Assembly (NCBI GenBank): GCA_033297075.1
Contig: MU858069.1
Coordinates: forward strand, 124,001-188,000
DNA: 64,000 nt
Direction of reading: 5' to 3'
Source of the DNA: Rhypophila decipiens
Lineage: Eukaryota > Ascomycota > Sordariomycetes > Sordariales > Naviculisporaceae
Every line of letters begins with the position of its first letter. The first letter of the stretch is position 1. The position numbers were made by a program, and so were the translations under genes. The notes under the pieces are model-generated. The model ran no database searches. It was not told the origin of the DNA and saw only the letters and a list, made by a program, of their open reading frames with translations. Below are positions 1-11,117 of this stretch, one piece after another.

Positions 1-319
1 AGCCGGCCGTGACTGCCCTTCCATGAGCCAGCTTCCCCTAGCTATATATCATTTCTTTGTCCCACCTGCTCTCCCATTTGCTTCTCCACTCCGACAAGAT
101 ACCCATTTTGACAAAGGCCCGGCGCCGTTAGCAAACGCGAACCAAGTCCCAATCTCGAGCTTATTAGCATCACTCCCCAGAATTGTTAATATAGACTTTC
201 AGTCGGCGACGACACCTGGCGAAGCTATCGCAACCATCGCGAGCCGGTTTGCTCCTTTCAGGACGATATACTATTCATGATTTTTGCAGTACCTAGGCAA
301 TAGTTTTAGGTCAGCCACC

Positions 320-2314
320 ATGATTTCGCTCGCGAGGCCACTGTTCCGAGCCCTCACGGTGGGCGCGGCAGTGGGCATGGGACTCGTGCCCTCGGTGTTG
401 GCACATGGCGGCGACAACAACACGGATGACATGAAGATGGGCGAGACAGACAAGCCACTACCCGAGGACCAATATCCGCCGACGTACTTTGCCCTTGGCG
501 ACCACAGAGCTGCCATATACAGCCACATTGGCTTGATGGTGCTTGCGTGGGTCTTTGTCCTTCCTGTTGGTAAGATTCCAGCTCTGCCCCTCGCGAAATC
601 CTAGGTATTAGAGGGGCCAATTTCACTGACTTTCGACCTGTTATAGCTGTCATGCTCTCGCTTGCTCGCTCTCGGCACAGAATAACGGCCCAGCTTGTCT
701 TTCTCGCGGTGAATGGCGGAGGAGTATTATTAGGGACCATCTACAACGCCAGCACACCGGATCTGTACCCAAACAACGCCCACCACACACTTGGCTGGGT
801 CGTTACATGGATTGTGTGCTCCCAGGTTGCAATTGGACTGCTATCATCTATCGCTGGGGTTTTCAAGCGTGGATCTAGCGAACTGAGAAATGCGCAAACT
901 GGCGAGCGCCAGTCTTTCATCCCAGTTTCGACTGAAGCAATTGCAGAGCACGAGTCAAGCTATCCGAAGCCCCATCGATTCTCGGACGACAGCGGCCAGG
1001 GCACCGAGGTGAACACCGAGTCGCTTGGGAGTGGTCAGTCGCATGCCGACCCCGGATCACCCCTGTTTCCTCCAACCCACGGCTTTGAGAGCGGTTACCA
1101 CGAGGGATATGCGGACGACAACATTCACTCCGAGCTTCCAAGGGTGTCGAAATTGTCCGGCGCTGTGCGCTCAGTCGTTGAGAGGATTGCCAACAAGGTT
1201 TCATCCAGAGCGTGGAAGGTGCTGATGCTTGCGTACAACTTCGTGGACCGGACGATTTTAGTTCTTGGCTCTGTCACTCTTGCGACGGGTATCATCACAT
1301 TCGGACGTTTCTTTGTAAGTTATTCTATCATCTGTAGCCAGACTCAATATGGACAGTGTGCTGACTTTGCAATGCAGGAAGGTAACGAGATCTTCTCCGG
1401 ACTGGCGCATTGGATAAAAGGTGGAATCTTCTTTTGGCTAGGGATCTTTACTCTGGGGCGTTGGGCTGGTAGCTTTGGCGACCTTGGCTGGGTTCGTGAT
1501 ATTTTCTTTTTCTGTGGTGTGTTGGCTGTTAGAATCCCCTGCTAACAAAACTTTACAGGCGTGGAATGTTAGGCCAAAGCAAAGGGGCCGGAAATGGCGC
1601 CCTTCTGCCGAATTCGTCGAATCCGCCCTCATCTTCATATATGGATCGACAAATATCTTCCTCGAACATCTGGGCAACTGGGGCGGCGAGTATAGCGCAC
1701 AAGACTTGGAGCACATCTCAATTACGGTACTCTTCATCGGAGGCGGCCTTTGCGGTATGCTCATCGAATCGGTTCGAATTCGAGACCTCCTGAACACAAC
1801 CGTGGAGGAGGCGGGCCACTTTGATCCCGAGAAGGTCTACAACGACGAAGGATCGCGCGACGAGACCCAGGAACCCGATACCTACGCCTTTTCCATGAAC
1901 CCTATTCCGGCGCTGGTGATCCTCCTATTGGGCATCATGATGAGCTCGCACACCCAGCACAACATGATCTCTAGCATGGTTCACAAGCAATGGGGCAACC
2001 TCCTTACCGGTGCTTCGTTCGCCCGGGGGTTTACATATGTTCTCACCTACCTTAAACCACCGAAATCGATATACCCCTCGCGACCCCCAACCGAGCTCCT
2101 GACGGCGTTTGGTCTCATTTCCGGAGGCATCATCTTTATGGCAAGCAGCTCCGACACCATCAACGGGATGGTGCACTACGAGCTGGACGCCATGTTCATG
2201 TTCACTGTCACTATGGGTCTCGTGGGCTTGCTCATGGCGTGGATCATCCTCGTCGTGGCTCTCAAGGGCTGGGCGGTGCGCCGAGAGGCGCGAGCAGCCT
2301 ATGCAAAAGCTTGA
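320..2314 (+). CDS. YTP1: YTP1-like multi-pass membrane protein (DUF2427-type)
   Basis: Four exons: 320-569, 647-1314, 1378-1491 and 1559-2314, giving 595 residues. The start ATG at 320 sits in a strong context (GCCACCATGA) and opens a hydrophobic signal-like segment (residues 1-30) followed by AHGGDNN. The body has many hydrophobic segments and the blocks GDLGW-AWNVRPKQRGRKW, GSTNIFLEHLGNWGG and IFMASSSDTINGMVHYELDAMFMF, which I recognise from the fungal YTP1-like family. A long hydrophilic loop (about residues 155-265) separates the first membrane segments from the rest. The biochemical role of the family is unknown; an integral membrane location is inferred. Intron 2 (63 nt) is a multiple of three and free of stops, so retention would insert 21 residues. 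Intron 3 uses the uncommon donor GTTCGT. Splicing is supported by phase and by continuity of the family motif. Confidence 0.85.
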
Positions 2315-3121
2315 GAGAACAACGCTATATGGCGGAATGACTCGTCACTGATGACGATCAAAGGCACCTTCCTTATACTCGATACCCTCTTGTCGCATGG
2401 AAGAGCTGGAGTACTGTCGACTTATACCCCTCTCAGCATGTTGTCCAATACCTTTTACAATCACACCGTTACGAATGAATGCATATTACCGTCAAACCAC
2501 AAAAACTAGCCATGTGGCAGCGTTATTCCCTATCCATGCATGCATTGGAGGTCACTTGTTGTGGGTTTTGTATTCGAGATGGAAATTACCTAAAACGCAC
2601 AAAGATACCCCCGCAAGAACATAATCATGGTGGCTGAACCGGGGTTGGGTGTTTGGTGTTTGCTTATTCTCTTTCTTTGTCACTCTTTGGTCTTTTAAAG
2701 ATACCCTCTATATTTTTGCATGATTTTGTGTATATATATCCGTCCCGCTTGCGTTCGAATTCTAGCATAGAATGGTGGTTGGTTCAGTTGGTCAGACAAC
2801 ATTTTGGTTGTTCCTGGTACCTTGGGTACTTTGAGAGTGGAAGCCAGCAATGCGAAGGCAGTAAGAAATAAATTTATTCAAATACTCGAAGCTGAGCAAT
2901 TATCCCATAGTGAGAAGCAGGTAGCTATGAATACAATGACGCCAGTCTTGGGATATTACACTTAATTAGCCAGGAAATAGGAGCGTATCAACCACACTTG
3001 CGACTTCCGAATCAAATGTTATTACAAACGTGCTGTATCCTGCCACGGGGCATGAAGAAGAGAAGGCGAAGAAGAAGCCCCGCACTTGGTAAATCCGTTC
3101 GTTCCCTACTAAAAATAAAGA
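2315..3121. other. intergenic region, YTP1-like 3' flank to F-box gene 3' flank
   Basis: An 807 bp convergent gap. It is T-rich past the YTP1-like stop and holds a possible poly(A) motif (AATAAA near 2866). No open frame in it resembles a protein I know, and I see no repeat or RNA gene. Confidence 0.6.
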
Positions 3122-5281
3122 TCAATCGTCGGGGTAGTATTCCTTGAGGTTGGACACGAATGTGCATGTGTCTCTGTCGAAACGCTTGAAGAACTTGCCT
3201 GCCAGATAGAAAAGGGTCTCTGGAATTAGGCTAGGGTCTGTGATGATCTCCATGTTGTCCTGCGATACCCGCAGGCGATCGACCGTTGGTCGCCTAAATC
3301 GTGACCTCGTTAACCACATTTTAGCGATATATGAAAGATGAAAGGAAAAATTGCCCACTCACAAGCATGTATAAAAGGTCTTGACGGGCCTACTACGGCC
3401 ATACTCGCCAGGTGTCAACGTCTCCTCATCCGTCTCCTCGCCGGCGAGGTAATGTGGCGTCGGGAGTGAGCTCGTCCCCGTCGCATCCCACCCGTTGATG
3501 ATCCCAATGTACCCATATCGCTTATGCCTGAAGACTTGGCCGATTTTGTAGCGGACACGGGTGCAAATCTCCTCGGTGTACCGCCGGCTGACGGTTGGAC
3601 GTCTATTGTCCAGGTTCCGGAGCATGGCTAGAATCTCATGGACACTTTCCCAACCGTCCCGTTGACGTTGCTGCTGTTGGGCATTGACGAAGGCATCGTA
3701 GAGTGGGACAAGATATTTCTCGACTATCCAGGCATCCTCGCTCCAGGACAGGGCGAACCGGTTCAGGAACGAATTCAGGTTGGCGTCCCAATGCAGGCTG
3801 GAGGTGCGTTTGGTGAGAAGATCAGCCCACATTGAGGAGTAGTATGCTGCTTCAAGGTTCAGATCCGGATGGCCTGTCCGTAAGCGTTTCATCTCCTCCA
3901 CTCGGGCTTCGTTGTCTGTGGTGTTGTGGATCTCCGCATGGGCTCCCTTGATGTTTTGAGCCGCACGCTGTACAATAACGAGCACGGGTGAGGCTTTCAA
4001 AAAGGCCTCTGCTGTCTGGGTCCAGCCAAACTCGACCAGCTTCATGCGTAAATCCAGAAGGGTGACCTCCTCGTCAGATCCAAAAGGATCCAAGAACATG
4101 CTCTCCAATTCTGCATTTGGGTTATTCTCCTCGACCCCGTCAAGCGTCAGTCCGGGAGGAGCGAAAACGCTTGCATGGGCATGGGTAGGGAAGGAACAGC
4201 ATGCACTTGTCATGCCCAGGCGCTCTGCTACGCAGCAGAATATGGCACTCGATATGAGCGGCAAGGAAGGGTGCTCGTCCTCGGAAAGCGCGTGGCCAAT
4301 CAGACAATTCCTCAGATTCCGATAGTTCGTGTCTGGTTCATGCATCCCAGTCAGATTGTTCGCCCTCAGCCACCTGACCAAAGCTAAGGCCTTTTGCCTA
4401 GTTGACATGTCTTCCAGTCCGGGGCACTCTTGTCGGAAACGGGTGGCGAGGGAGTCGAAGGATCGCGAGATCTGAGGAAATTGTTAGAGATGGCTGGATA
4501 TAAGTGCGTAGGAAATCCTAAACATACATAGTCGAGATCTTGGAGCTGGTCATGCAAGACAAACATGTCGAACGCACCCAGCGCACGATCTAGACCCCTA
4601 GTACTCAGAGGATTTGACTGATATTTGGACCAGACATCTACTGCAATGCCTCTATGGATGCTGTCCAAGGCTGAGTTTGCATAGTACCTGATAACCGCTT
4701 CAGTAAATGAGAGATGAGAGATATGAGAATAGCTGCGTTGCCGAGGACAGCTTCTCCACTTGGAGCAGAAGGACGATCGACCAGGCTATCTTGGGATATA
4801 GAGTAGAGAAAGCAAGCTCCTACCTCCTAGCCAATACATCTTCGGCAGAGTCATCAATGTGGCATTGCTCCAGGAGATAGTCTTTTGCATCGTATCCGAG
4901 CAGACAGATCTGCTGTAGCTTGCTCAGCTGGCCGACTTTGGTGGAGAGGATGCCATCAAGCAGGCGTGAAACTTTGGTCGTGCTCCTCTTTCTCGCAATC
5001 CATAGATCTTTCCACGCCACAGACGAGGGAATTGACAGAAACTTGTTTTCTATGTCGTGATCAGGGTGCCAGTATGTGAATGACGTCCGACAGTACTGTC
5101 TCCAGAGAAGCGACTCGCTTCCAAGATGATAGAATCGACGCGAAAGATGCTGGACGACTGCGAGGTTGTCCTCCGGAGACACAAACCACAGGACGTGTCG
5201 AATAATTTCGTCGGGAAAATCGCCCAAAGAAGGCATCGCGGGTAAGCGTGGAGCGTCTCGGTATGGTGATGGTGATGGCAA
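3122..5281 (-). CDS. F-box protein with SirB1/transglutaminase-like and YccV-like domains (FBXO21-type)
   Basis: Four exons on the minus strand: 5281-4824, 4687-4528, 4471-3363 and 3293-3122, giving 632 residues. An F-box lies at about residues 19-62 (FPDEIIRHVLWFVSPEDNL, then LWRQYCR). The junction motif LARRYYANSALDSIHRG is rebuilt exactly across intron 1. The middle (about 255-440) matches the SirB1-like transglutaminase-core region of FBXO21-type proteins, with NLTGMHEPDTNYRNLRNC and the FLDPFGSDEE block. The C-terminus (about 520-630) is a YccV/HspQ-like hemimethylated-DNA-binding fold: YKIGQVFRHKRYGYIGIINGWD, then FYLAGKFFKRFD. F-box proteins are substrate receptors of SCF ubiquitin ligases, so this is probably such a receptor; its substrate cannot be read from sequence. 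The domain order matches animal FBXO21, so the gene looks complete. Confidence 0.85.
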
Positions 5282-5657
5282 ACGGTAGCCGAGGCGCGCG
5301 GGGTACAGATATTTCGTGTCTGGTAAAGGAGTGTACGTTTGTCTGCCAGATGTGAAGATTGTGAAGAAAAGAAAGAGGTGGGCCCACGACCCGGGGACCA
5401 GCTGAGACTAGTTTTGGAGAAGGATGGAATTGGGACGATTTAGATCTCCATCTTCGGGAAATCAGATGGAAGCGTGGAGTTGATGTGCAACCTCAACGCT
5501 TTCCTGGTTCCCTCTGCCATGGATCCAGGCCCGATGAACAACCATGACGGCGTTGATAACCGGTGTTGGGGGACCTCTTATTAGTGGAGCCGCCCGGGCG
5601 TCAAGAGCTAAGCCCGAATTGGCCTGGAATACCGCCTTGGCGCCTTCCAGGCCTGTT

Positions 5658-5688
5658 CCAATTGATCGCGGGGTAAATTTGTCCAACG
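5658..5688 (+). repeat. 31 bp direct repeat, copy 1
   Basis: The 31 bp starting CCAATTGATCGCGGGG recur at 5909-5939 with one mismatch (A/G), 251 bp apart in the same orientation. The copy contains a CCAAT pentamer. Confidence 0.85.
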
Positions 5689-5908
5689 ACTCAAACGGAC
5701 CCGCTGAAGTTTTATCGAGCAGAAGTGTACATTGTAGAGAAGGGCAAAATACATAACACCACAGATTAAAAACACAAAAGACAACTCAGTCACTATACTT
5801 ACTATATAGAATGGCTACAACGGCGAAGAAGTATAGTCGGATGTGTCATACGGCCAGATAGTTATCCCTAAACTCTAATACTGACTCCCGTCGAAGAGCA
5901 GAAAAGTC

Positions 5909-5939
5909 CCAATTGGTCGCGGGGTAAATTTGTCCAACG
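5909..5939 (+). repeat. 31 bp direct repeat, copy 2
   Basis: Matches 5658-5688 at 30 of 31 positions. It lies about 210 bp upstream of the THS1 start codon, inside the likely promoter or 5' leader. Confidence 0.85.
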
Positions 5940-6150
5940 GCCATCAATCGGGCCCACAACAAATTTCCTTAACTGCCCCTCCTTATTTTGTCCCCTCCAA
6001 AACAACCACTGTTACACCCGTACCCAAATCAGTCACTGCCTCTTTTCAAGTGCTCACGTCACCAGGCACTGAACCACAAATCAACTTTAAAAGGCAGGCG
6101 AAATTCTTCTCCGAAGAAGATCAAACCACCGTCGGTTGAACCAACTCAAC

Positions 6151-8703
6151 ATGGAGCAAGTCACCGAATCTTTAAAGAAAGCCGTCATCGGCGGTGAGAA
6201 GAAGCCGAAGAAGGACAAGAAAGCCCCCGCCGCTGCGAATGCTTCCGATAGTGGTCCTCTGGAATTGGAGCCCCAGGCGAAATTCATCCAGGAACGCCTC
6301 GACCTGTTCGATCGATTGTATAAGGAACAGCAAGACGAGATCGCCAAGAGACCACGTGAAGACATTCTCATCACCTTGCCTGATGGCTCCGTGAAGTCTG
6401 GCAAGTCGTACGAAACGACCCCGGCCGCCATCGCCAAGGGCATCTCCAACTCCCTCTACAAGAAAACCGTCGTAGCGAGGGTCGACGGCGAGACGTTGTG
6501 GGATATCGAGCGCCCACTCGAGAAGAGCTGCAAGCTAGAACTGCTCGATTTCAACGACGAAAAGGGCAAGGAGGTTTTCTGGCACTCTAGCGCACACATC
6601 CTCGGCGAGGCCTGCGAGAGGAGGTTTGGCTGCTCTCTCTGCATCGGGCCTCCGGTTCAGGATGGCTTCTATTACGAGATGTCTCTTCCTGGCCAGGCAG
6701 CTGTCCAGGCGAGTGACTGGCAACCACTCGAGACCATCTTTGGCAAGATCGTGAAGGAGAAGCAGCCTTTCCAGCGACTTGAGATGAGCAAGGAAGACCT
6801 GCTGAAGATGTTCGCATACAATCCCTATAAGCAACATATCATCAAGGACAAGATCCCCGATGGAACTCGCACCACAGTCTACCGCAACGGTCCCTTAATC
6901 GATCTTTGCCGAGGACCTCACGTTCCCGACACGGGCAGGATCGATTCTTTCATGATTACCAAGAACTCTTCGTCGTACTTCCTTGGCGATGCGAACAACG
7001 ATTCCCTTCAGCGTATCTACGGTGTTTCCTTCCCAGACAAGAAGGGCTTGGCTGCCCACAAGAAGTTCCTGGAAGAGGCCGCGAAGCGCGATCATCGTGT
7101 GATTGGAAAGCAACAGGAGCTTTTCTACTTTGAGGAGTGCTCGCCAGGTTCTGCCATGTGGCTTCCCCACGGTACGCGCATCCACAATGCCATTATGCAG
7201 TATATCCGCGAGCAGTATTGGAAACGGGGTTACGATGAGGTCATAACCCCTAACATGTTCAACGTTGCTCTCTGGGAACAATCTGGCCACTTGGCGCATT
7301 ACAAGGACGACATGTTCATACTCGACGTCGATAAGGAGCAGTTTGGTCTCAAGCCCATGAACTGCCCAGCACACGCAATGATGTTCCGTCACCGGGAGAG
7401 AAGTCACAAGGAGCTGCCCTTGAGGCTGGCCGACTTTGGCGTACTTCATAGGAACGAGGCCAGCGGTGCGCTCAGTGGTCTGACGAGAGTAAGGCGGTTC
7501 CAGCAGGACGATGCCCATATTTTCTGCCGCGAAGACCAGATCAAGGCCGAGGTTGCCGATCTGTTTGATTTCATGAAGTCCTTCTACGGCATGCTAGACC
7601 TCACATTCAAGCTCAGGCTCTCTACCCGGCCAGACAAGTATATGGGTGAGATCGAGACCTGGGACCGGGCCGAGGCCAAGCTCAAGGAGGCTCTGGACGA
7701 GTTTGTCAACTCTACAGGCGGCACCTGGGAGCTCAACGAAGGTGATGGCGCCTTCTACGGACCCAAGATTGATATTGCTGTGCTGGATTGCCTCAAAAGA
7801 CCCTTCCAATGCGCCACGATTCAACTTGATTTCCAGCAGCCCATCAACTTCTCTCTCGAGTACCAGACTGCCGAAGTTGCCCACAAGTCTGAGGAAGGCA
7901 AGGAAGGCAAGGAGGCAAAGCTTGCCCCTGCTGCTGCTGCTCAGTTTGCTCCGGCACCCGCAGCATCTGGCGACCAGAAGGATAAGGATGCCGCTGCATC
8001 TGGCGACCACAAGGATAAGGATGGCAAGAGGAAGCCCATTCTCATCAAGAAGCCTCTGGCTGCTGGCTGCGCCCGTCCCGTCATGATCCATCGTGCCATG
8101 GCGGGCAGCATTGAGCGGTTCACGGCCATTCTTTGCGAGCACTTTGCCGGCAAGTGGCCATTCTGGATGTCTCCTCGCCAGGTCATGGTCATTCCCGTTG
8201 GCATGGGCTTCCTGGACTATGCCAAGGAGGTCGCTCTGACCCTCAGGGGGGAGCTCATCCATGTTGGTATGTATCTCAACGAAAATCCTCTCTGCCTCTT
8301 GTTCCCCCGTACACACTTCATATACTGACTTTATTATCCTAGACGTCGACAGCAGCGGAAATACCCTCCAGAAGAAGATTCGCAGCGCCCAATTGGCTCA
8401 ATGTAGGCATTATCCTCTCCTCGCCCTCATTAGATAACCTTTCATGAGATAGGGACTAACAAGACTGTTTCTTCCTCAACAGACAACTTCATCTTCGTCG
8501 TCGGCGATGACGAAAAGAAAAACAGAAAGGTCAACATCCGCTACAGAGACGACACCTCCACCCAAGCAAGAGACGTCCCCGTTCCTCTGGACGAGGCTGT
8601 CTCGAAGCTGCGTGCCCTCAAGGCCGACAGGGGTAGATACAACCCGTTCCCTCCTTCCAAGGAGGAGAAGCCTGCCGATGCCGCCGCCGCCGAACAGAAG
8701 TAA
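6151..8703 (+). CDS. THS1: cytosolic threonyl-tRNA synthetase
   Basis: Three exons: 6151-8266, 8343-8402 and 8483-8703, giving 798 residues. Threonyl-tRNA synthetase charges tRNA-Thr with threonine using ATP. After a Lys/Ala-rich N-terminal extension come a TGS domain (about 65-130; [17 protein letters not shown]), the second additional (editing) domain with the HSSAH motif, and the class II core. The catalytic-site zinc ligands are visible: Cys405 ([12 protein letters not shown]), His456 (QQDDAHIF) and His647 ([12 protein letters not shown]). The anticodon-binding domain ends the protein (IPVGMGF, then [21 protein letters not shown]), rebuilt across two small introns. No mitochondrial presequence is apparent at this ATG. 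A roughly 60-residue Ala/Lys/Asp-rich insertion (about 579-642), with two near-repeats ASGDQKDKD and ASGDHKDKD, sits just before the zinc-ligand His647. Confidence 0.95.
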
Positions 8704-9023
8704 ACCAGTTGAGGTATTCTTATCTGAGGGATGCAACTTATACTTAAAGGGTCGAGTATATAACATAAAGAAAAAAGGGGGGATTCGAATGATGTTTCTC
8801 TAACATCTTTATTGCCATTCGGCTTCATTCGTTTCTTATTACATCGATCAGGACATTAGCGAGCCAGCCAAGAAGAGGATCATGGTGAAGTGAGGTTTAT
8901 TAGTATTGTTATAGGGATTATAGCGGGATTATAGCGCTAGTTAGATTCATTAACAATCAAGGCCCCTTTTTGGTAGTTCTTTTAGTTCTCCACGCCGTTG
9001 TGCCAGATAGGTATCGTGTATGG

Positions 9024-9076
9024 TCAGTGTGATTTTGATAACAGCTCTGAGAGAAAAAGACCTGCCTCTAGTGAAT
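9024..9076 (+). repeat. left arm of 53 bp inverted repeat
   Basis: Reverse complement of 9432-9484 at 51 of 53 positions. The arm begins TCAGTGTGATTTTGATAACA. The 355 bp between the arms hold the minisatellite and the 22 bp tandem repeat. Confidence 0.92.
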
Positions 9077-9086
9077 TATTTAAACT

Positions 9087-9240
9087 AGCCAAAGCATTTA
9101 TTCCAGCCAGTCAAGGTATTTATTCTAGTCCAGTCAAGGCATTTATTACCAAGTAAGGTAAGTGTAGTCAAGGTATTTACTATAAGCGCTCTTTATTATA
9201 GCCAGTCAAGGCATTTATTAAGTCCAGTTAAAGCATTTAT
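9087..9240 (+). repeat. degenerate 22-23 bp minisatellite (CAGTCAAGGCATTTATT core)
   Basis: About seven degenerate units around the core CAGTCAAGGCATTTATT, for example at 9107-9122, 9131-9147, 9167-9179 and 9203-9219. The same core, reverse-complemented, forms the regular array at 30359-30526. Confidence 0.8.
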
Positions 9241-9258
9241 CCCAACAAGAGTCCGGGT

Positions 9259-9320
9259 TAGTACCTGTATATAAAAAGACTAGTGCCTGTATATAAGAGG
9301 ACTAGTGCCTATATATTAGG
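9259..9320 (+). repeat. 22 bp tandem repeat, about 2.8 copies
   Basis: Units TAGTACCTGTATAT..., TAGTGCCTGTATAT... and TAGTGCCTATATAT... start at 9259, 9281 and 9303, an exact 22 bp period. Confidence 0.8.
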
Positions 9321-9431
9321 CGCCTTTGAAAACACCCATAAAATAAGAATGGCAAACTTGACACTCATGTATGTCCGATCCTTTGCTAACTTAAGGTAGT
9401 TCACCCAGAGGTAACCTCATCGAAGCAACTC

Positions 9432-9484
9432 ATTCACTAGCGGCAGGTCTTTTTCTCCCAGAGCTGTTATCAAAATCACACTGA
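9432..9484 (-). repeat. right arm of 53 bp inverted repeat
   Basis: Partner of 9024-9076. Immediately outside it, 9485-9550 is a diverged direct copy of the interior segment at about 9285-9350 (GCCTGTATAT ... GTGCCT ... ATATTA). Confidence 0.92.
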
Positions 9485-10021
9485 AGCCTGTATATGAGAG
9501 TAGTGGTGCCTGAATATTAAGTGCTTTTTCAAATCATGCATACAAAGAAAGGTACCTGGTAGGTAGTTTGCTGAGAACACAAACAAAAACTACCAAACCG
9601 AAGAAGCGGAGAGGGAACTTCATTAGGTGCCAAACAACTCCAAGGGATATCTATCTATACAACGGCAACCAAATCAAGCAAGATTAAAAAAAAGAAAGGC
9701 AAAACCCAAGCCAAAAACATCGTTACAGTGCCCATCATATGCGTTCCTTTGTCGTTGAGAGTGAATTGAACGGCCGCAAAATAAATCAAACTCATTTCAA
9801 TCCATACCAGCCTGCGTTACTTCTTGCCTCATAGGATATCACCGACGCTTGCCATTTGCCAAAAAAGAAACCCATTATTTCCTATCCATCCCCTACATTG
9901 AAGCAATCTTTTTTCACCCTCTCCGTTTGCGCCCTTGGATGCAGGGCCCATCGACTTGATGTGCTCAATGTAACCCACCCATCCGTGCCTTCAACCGCCT
10001 TTCGTCTTGGTTGTGGGTGAC

Positions 10022-11117
10022 TTAGGGCTTGGGAACATGTAACGTCTTGCTGGTCATCAGGCACCCGTGGATCATGAACAGGACGACAATGGGATGGACC
10101 TCGAGTATCGTGCCGGCGAACCATACACCGCCTGGTATAGCATCGTGGATCCAGCCGTTGGAGACCCAATAGGCCATGAGGCCGTCGAGGGCCAGAGAAG
10201 TTGGGATTGGTGTGCCCTCAAAGTATTGCGCCTTGCCTGTCGAATCCTTGGGTATCATCTGGGCGGTGACGTTGAAGCGGGCAAGTCTCGTCAGGCCGCA
10301 AAGAACGAAGAAGGCTAGGCAGAGGTGATCCAGAGGTGTCCGGATACCAATTGCAAATGCGACGACTGCGGGACCAACTCCGAATGATATCTATTTTTGT
10401 TCAAAGGTTAGCATATACTTCCGTGAACTATTCCACTAAAAACTACTTCCTTCGGGCTATCATGGACAGGAAATAGCCTCCCATGAGGAAGAGACAGGAT
10501 AGAGGAAGGACGTCTCGGGTTGACAACGCACCAAATCAGCGAGAGAATCCAACTCTTGCCCCATCATACTGCTCTTGTTCCTCCAGCGCGCCACCTTGCC
10601 GTCGAAAAAGTCAAAGAAGAGACCGAGGGGAAGGAATGCCAGCGCTGTGTAGATGTTTCCGTGGTCATTCGGGTCGCCGATGAGGTACCGCATCGAGGAG
10701 AAGATTGAGAGAACACCGCAGAGGCCTGGAAAGAGTGGAAGCAAGATTCTAGTTAGCCTTGGCTCAGAAGATCTTTTGGCTTCGGTCTTCATTCTTCGCC
10801 TTTCTTACCATTCAGTTCAGTAATGAGGTCCGCCAGGTGCATGGCACGCACCAGAGAGAAGTGCCCCATCTCGTTGGATAGCAGGTCCTTTTGCTTGTCG
10901 TATGCTGCAGGAGTCACAAGTTAGCAAGTCTGTATTTCCTGAACCAACAATCCGGCTCCTCCTGCTCCCTCCATCCCAAGGATATGTGGTGTGCGCCGTC
11001 GGTGTCTGGGCTGCTTGGATGGGCAGTGAAAGACATACTGGGCTCTTCTTTGATGTCGGAAGCATCTGATATCGCCGCGGCGCCATTCGCGGCCGCGGTA
11101 CTGGTTCGTTTAGACAT
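10022..11117 (-). CDS. CHO1: CDP-diacylglycerol--serine O-phosphatidyltransferase (phosphatidylserine synthase)
   Basis: Four exons on the minus strand: 11117-11039, 10904-10809, 10725-10532 and 10390-10022, giving 245 residues. The enzyme makes phosphatidylserine from CDP-diacylglycerol and serine in the endoplasmic reticulum membrane. The CDP-alcohol phosphotransferase signature is complete: FFDGKVAR, then eight residues, G, three residues, D, three residues, D (ending GQELDSLAD). Family blocks YDKQKDLLSNEMGHFSLVRA, ADLITELNGLCGVLSIF and LTRLARFNVTAQMIPKD rejoin perfectly across the introns. Four to five hydrophobic segments follow the signature. The N-terminal exon is short and Ala/Ser-rich (MSKRTSTAAANG). 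Length is typical for the fungal enzyme. Confidence 0.93.

Larger units (their letters stand above)
5282..6150. promoter_or_regulatory. divergent intergenic region between F-box gene and THS1
   Basis: An 869 bp gap between two divergently transcribed genes, so it must hold both promoters. It contains a 31 bp direct repeat (listed separately). No TATA box or convincing factor site could be assigned by eye. Confidence 0.5.
8704..10021. other. repeat-rich convergent intergenic region
   Basis: A 1.3 kb gap between convergent THS1 and CHO1. It is AT-rich from about 8880 and holds a 53 bp inverted repeat, a degenerate 22-23 bp minisatellite and a second 22 bp tandem repeat, each listed separately. 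No protein gene is seen. Confidence 0.7.
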
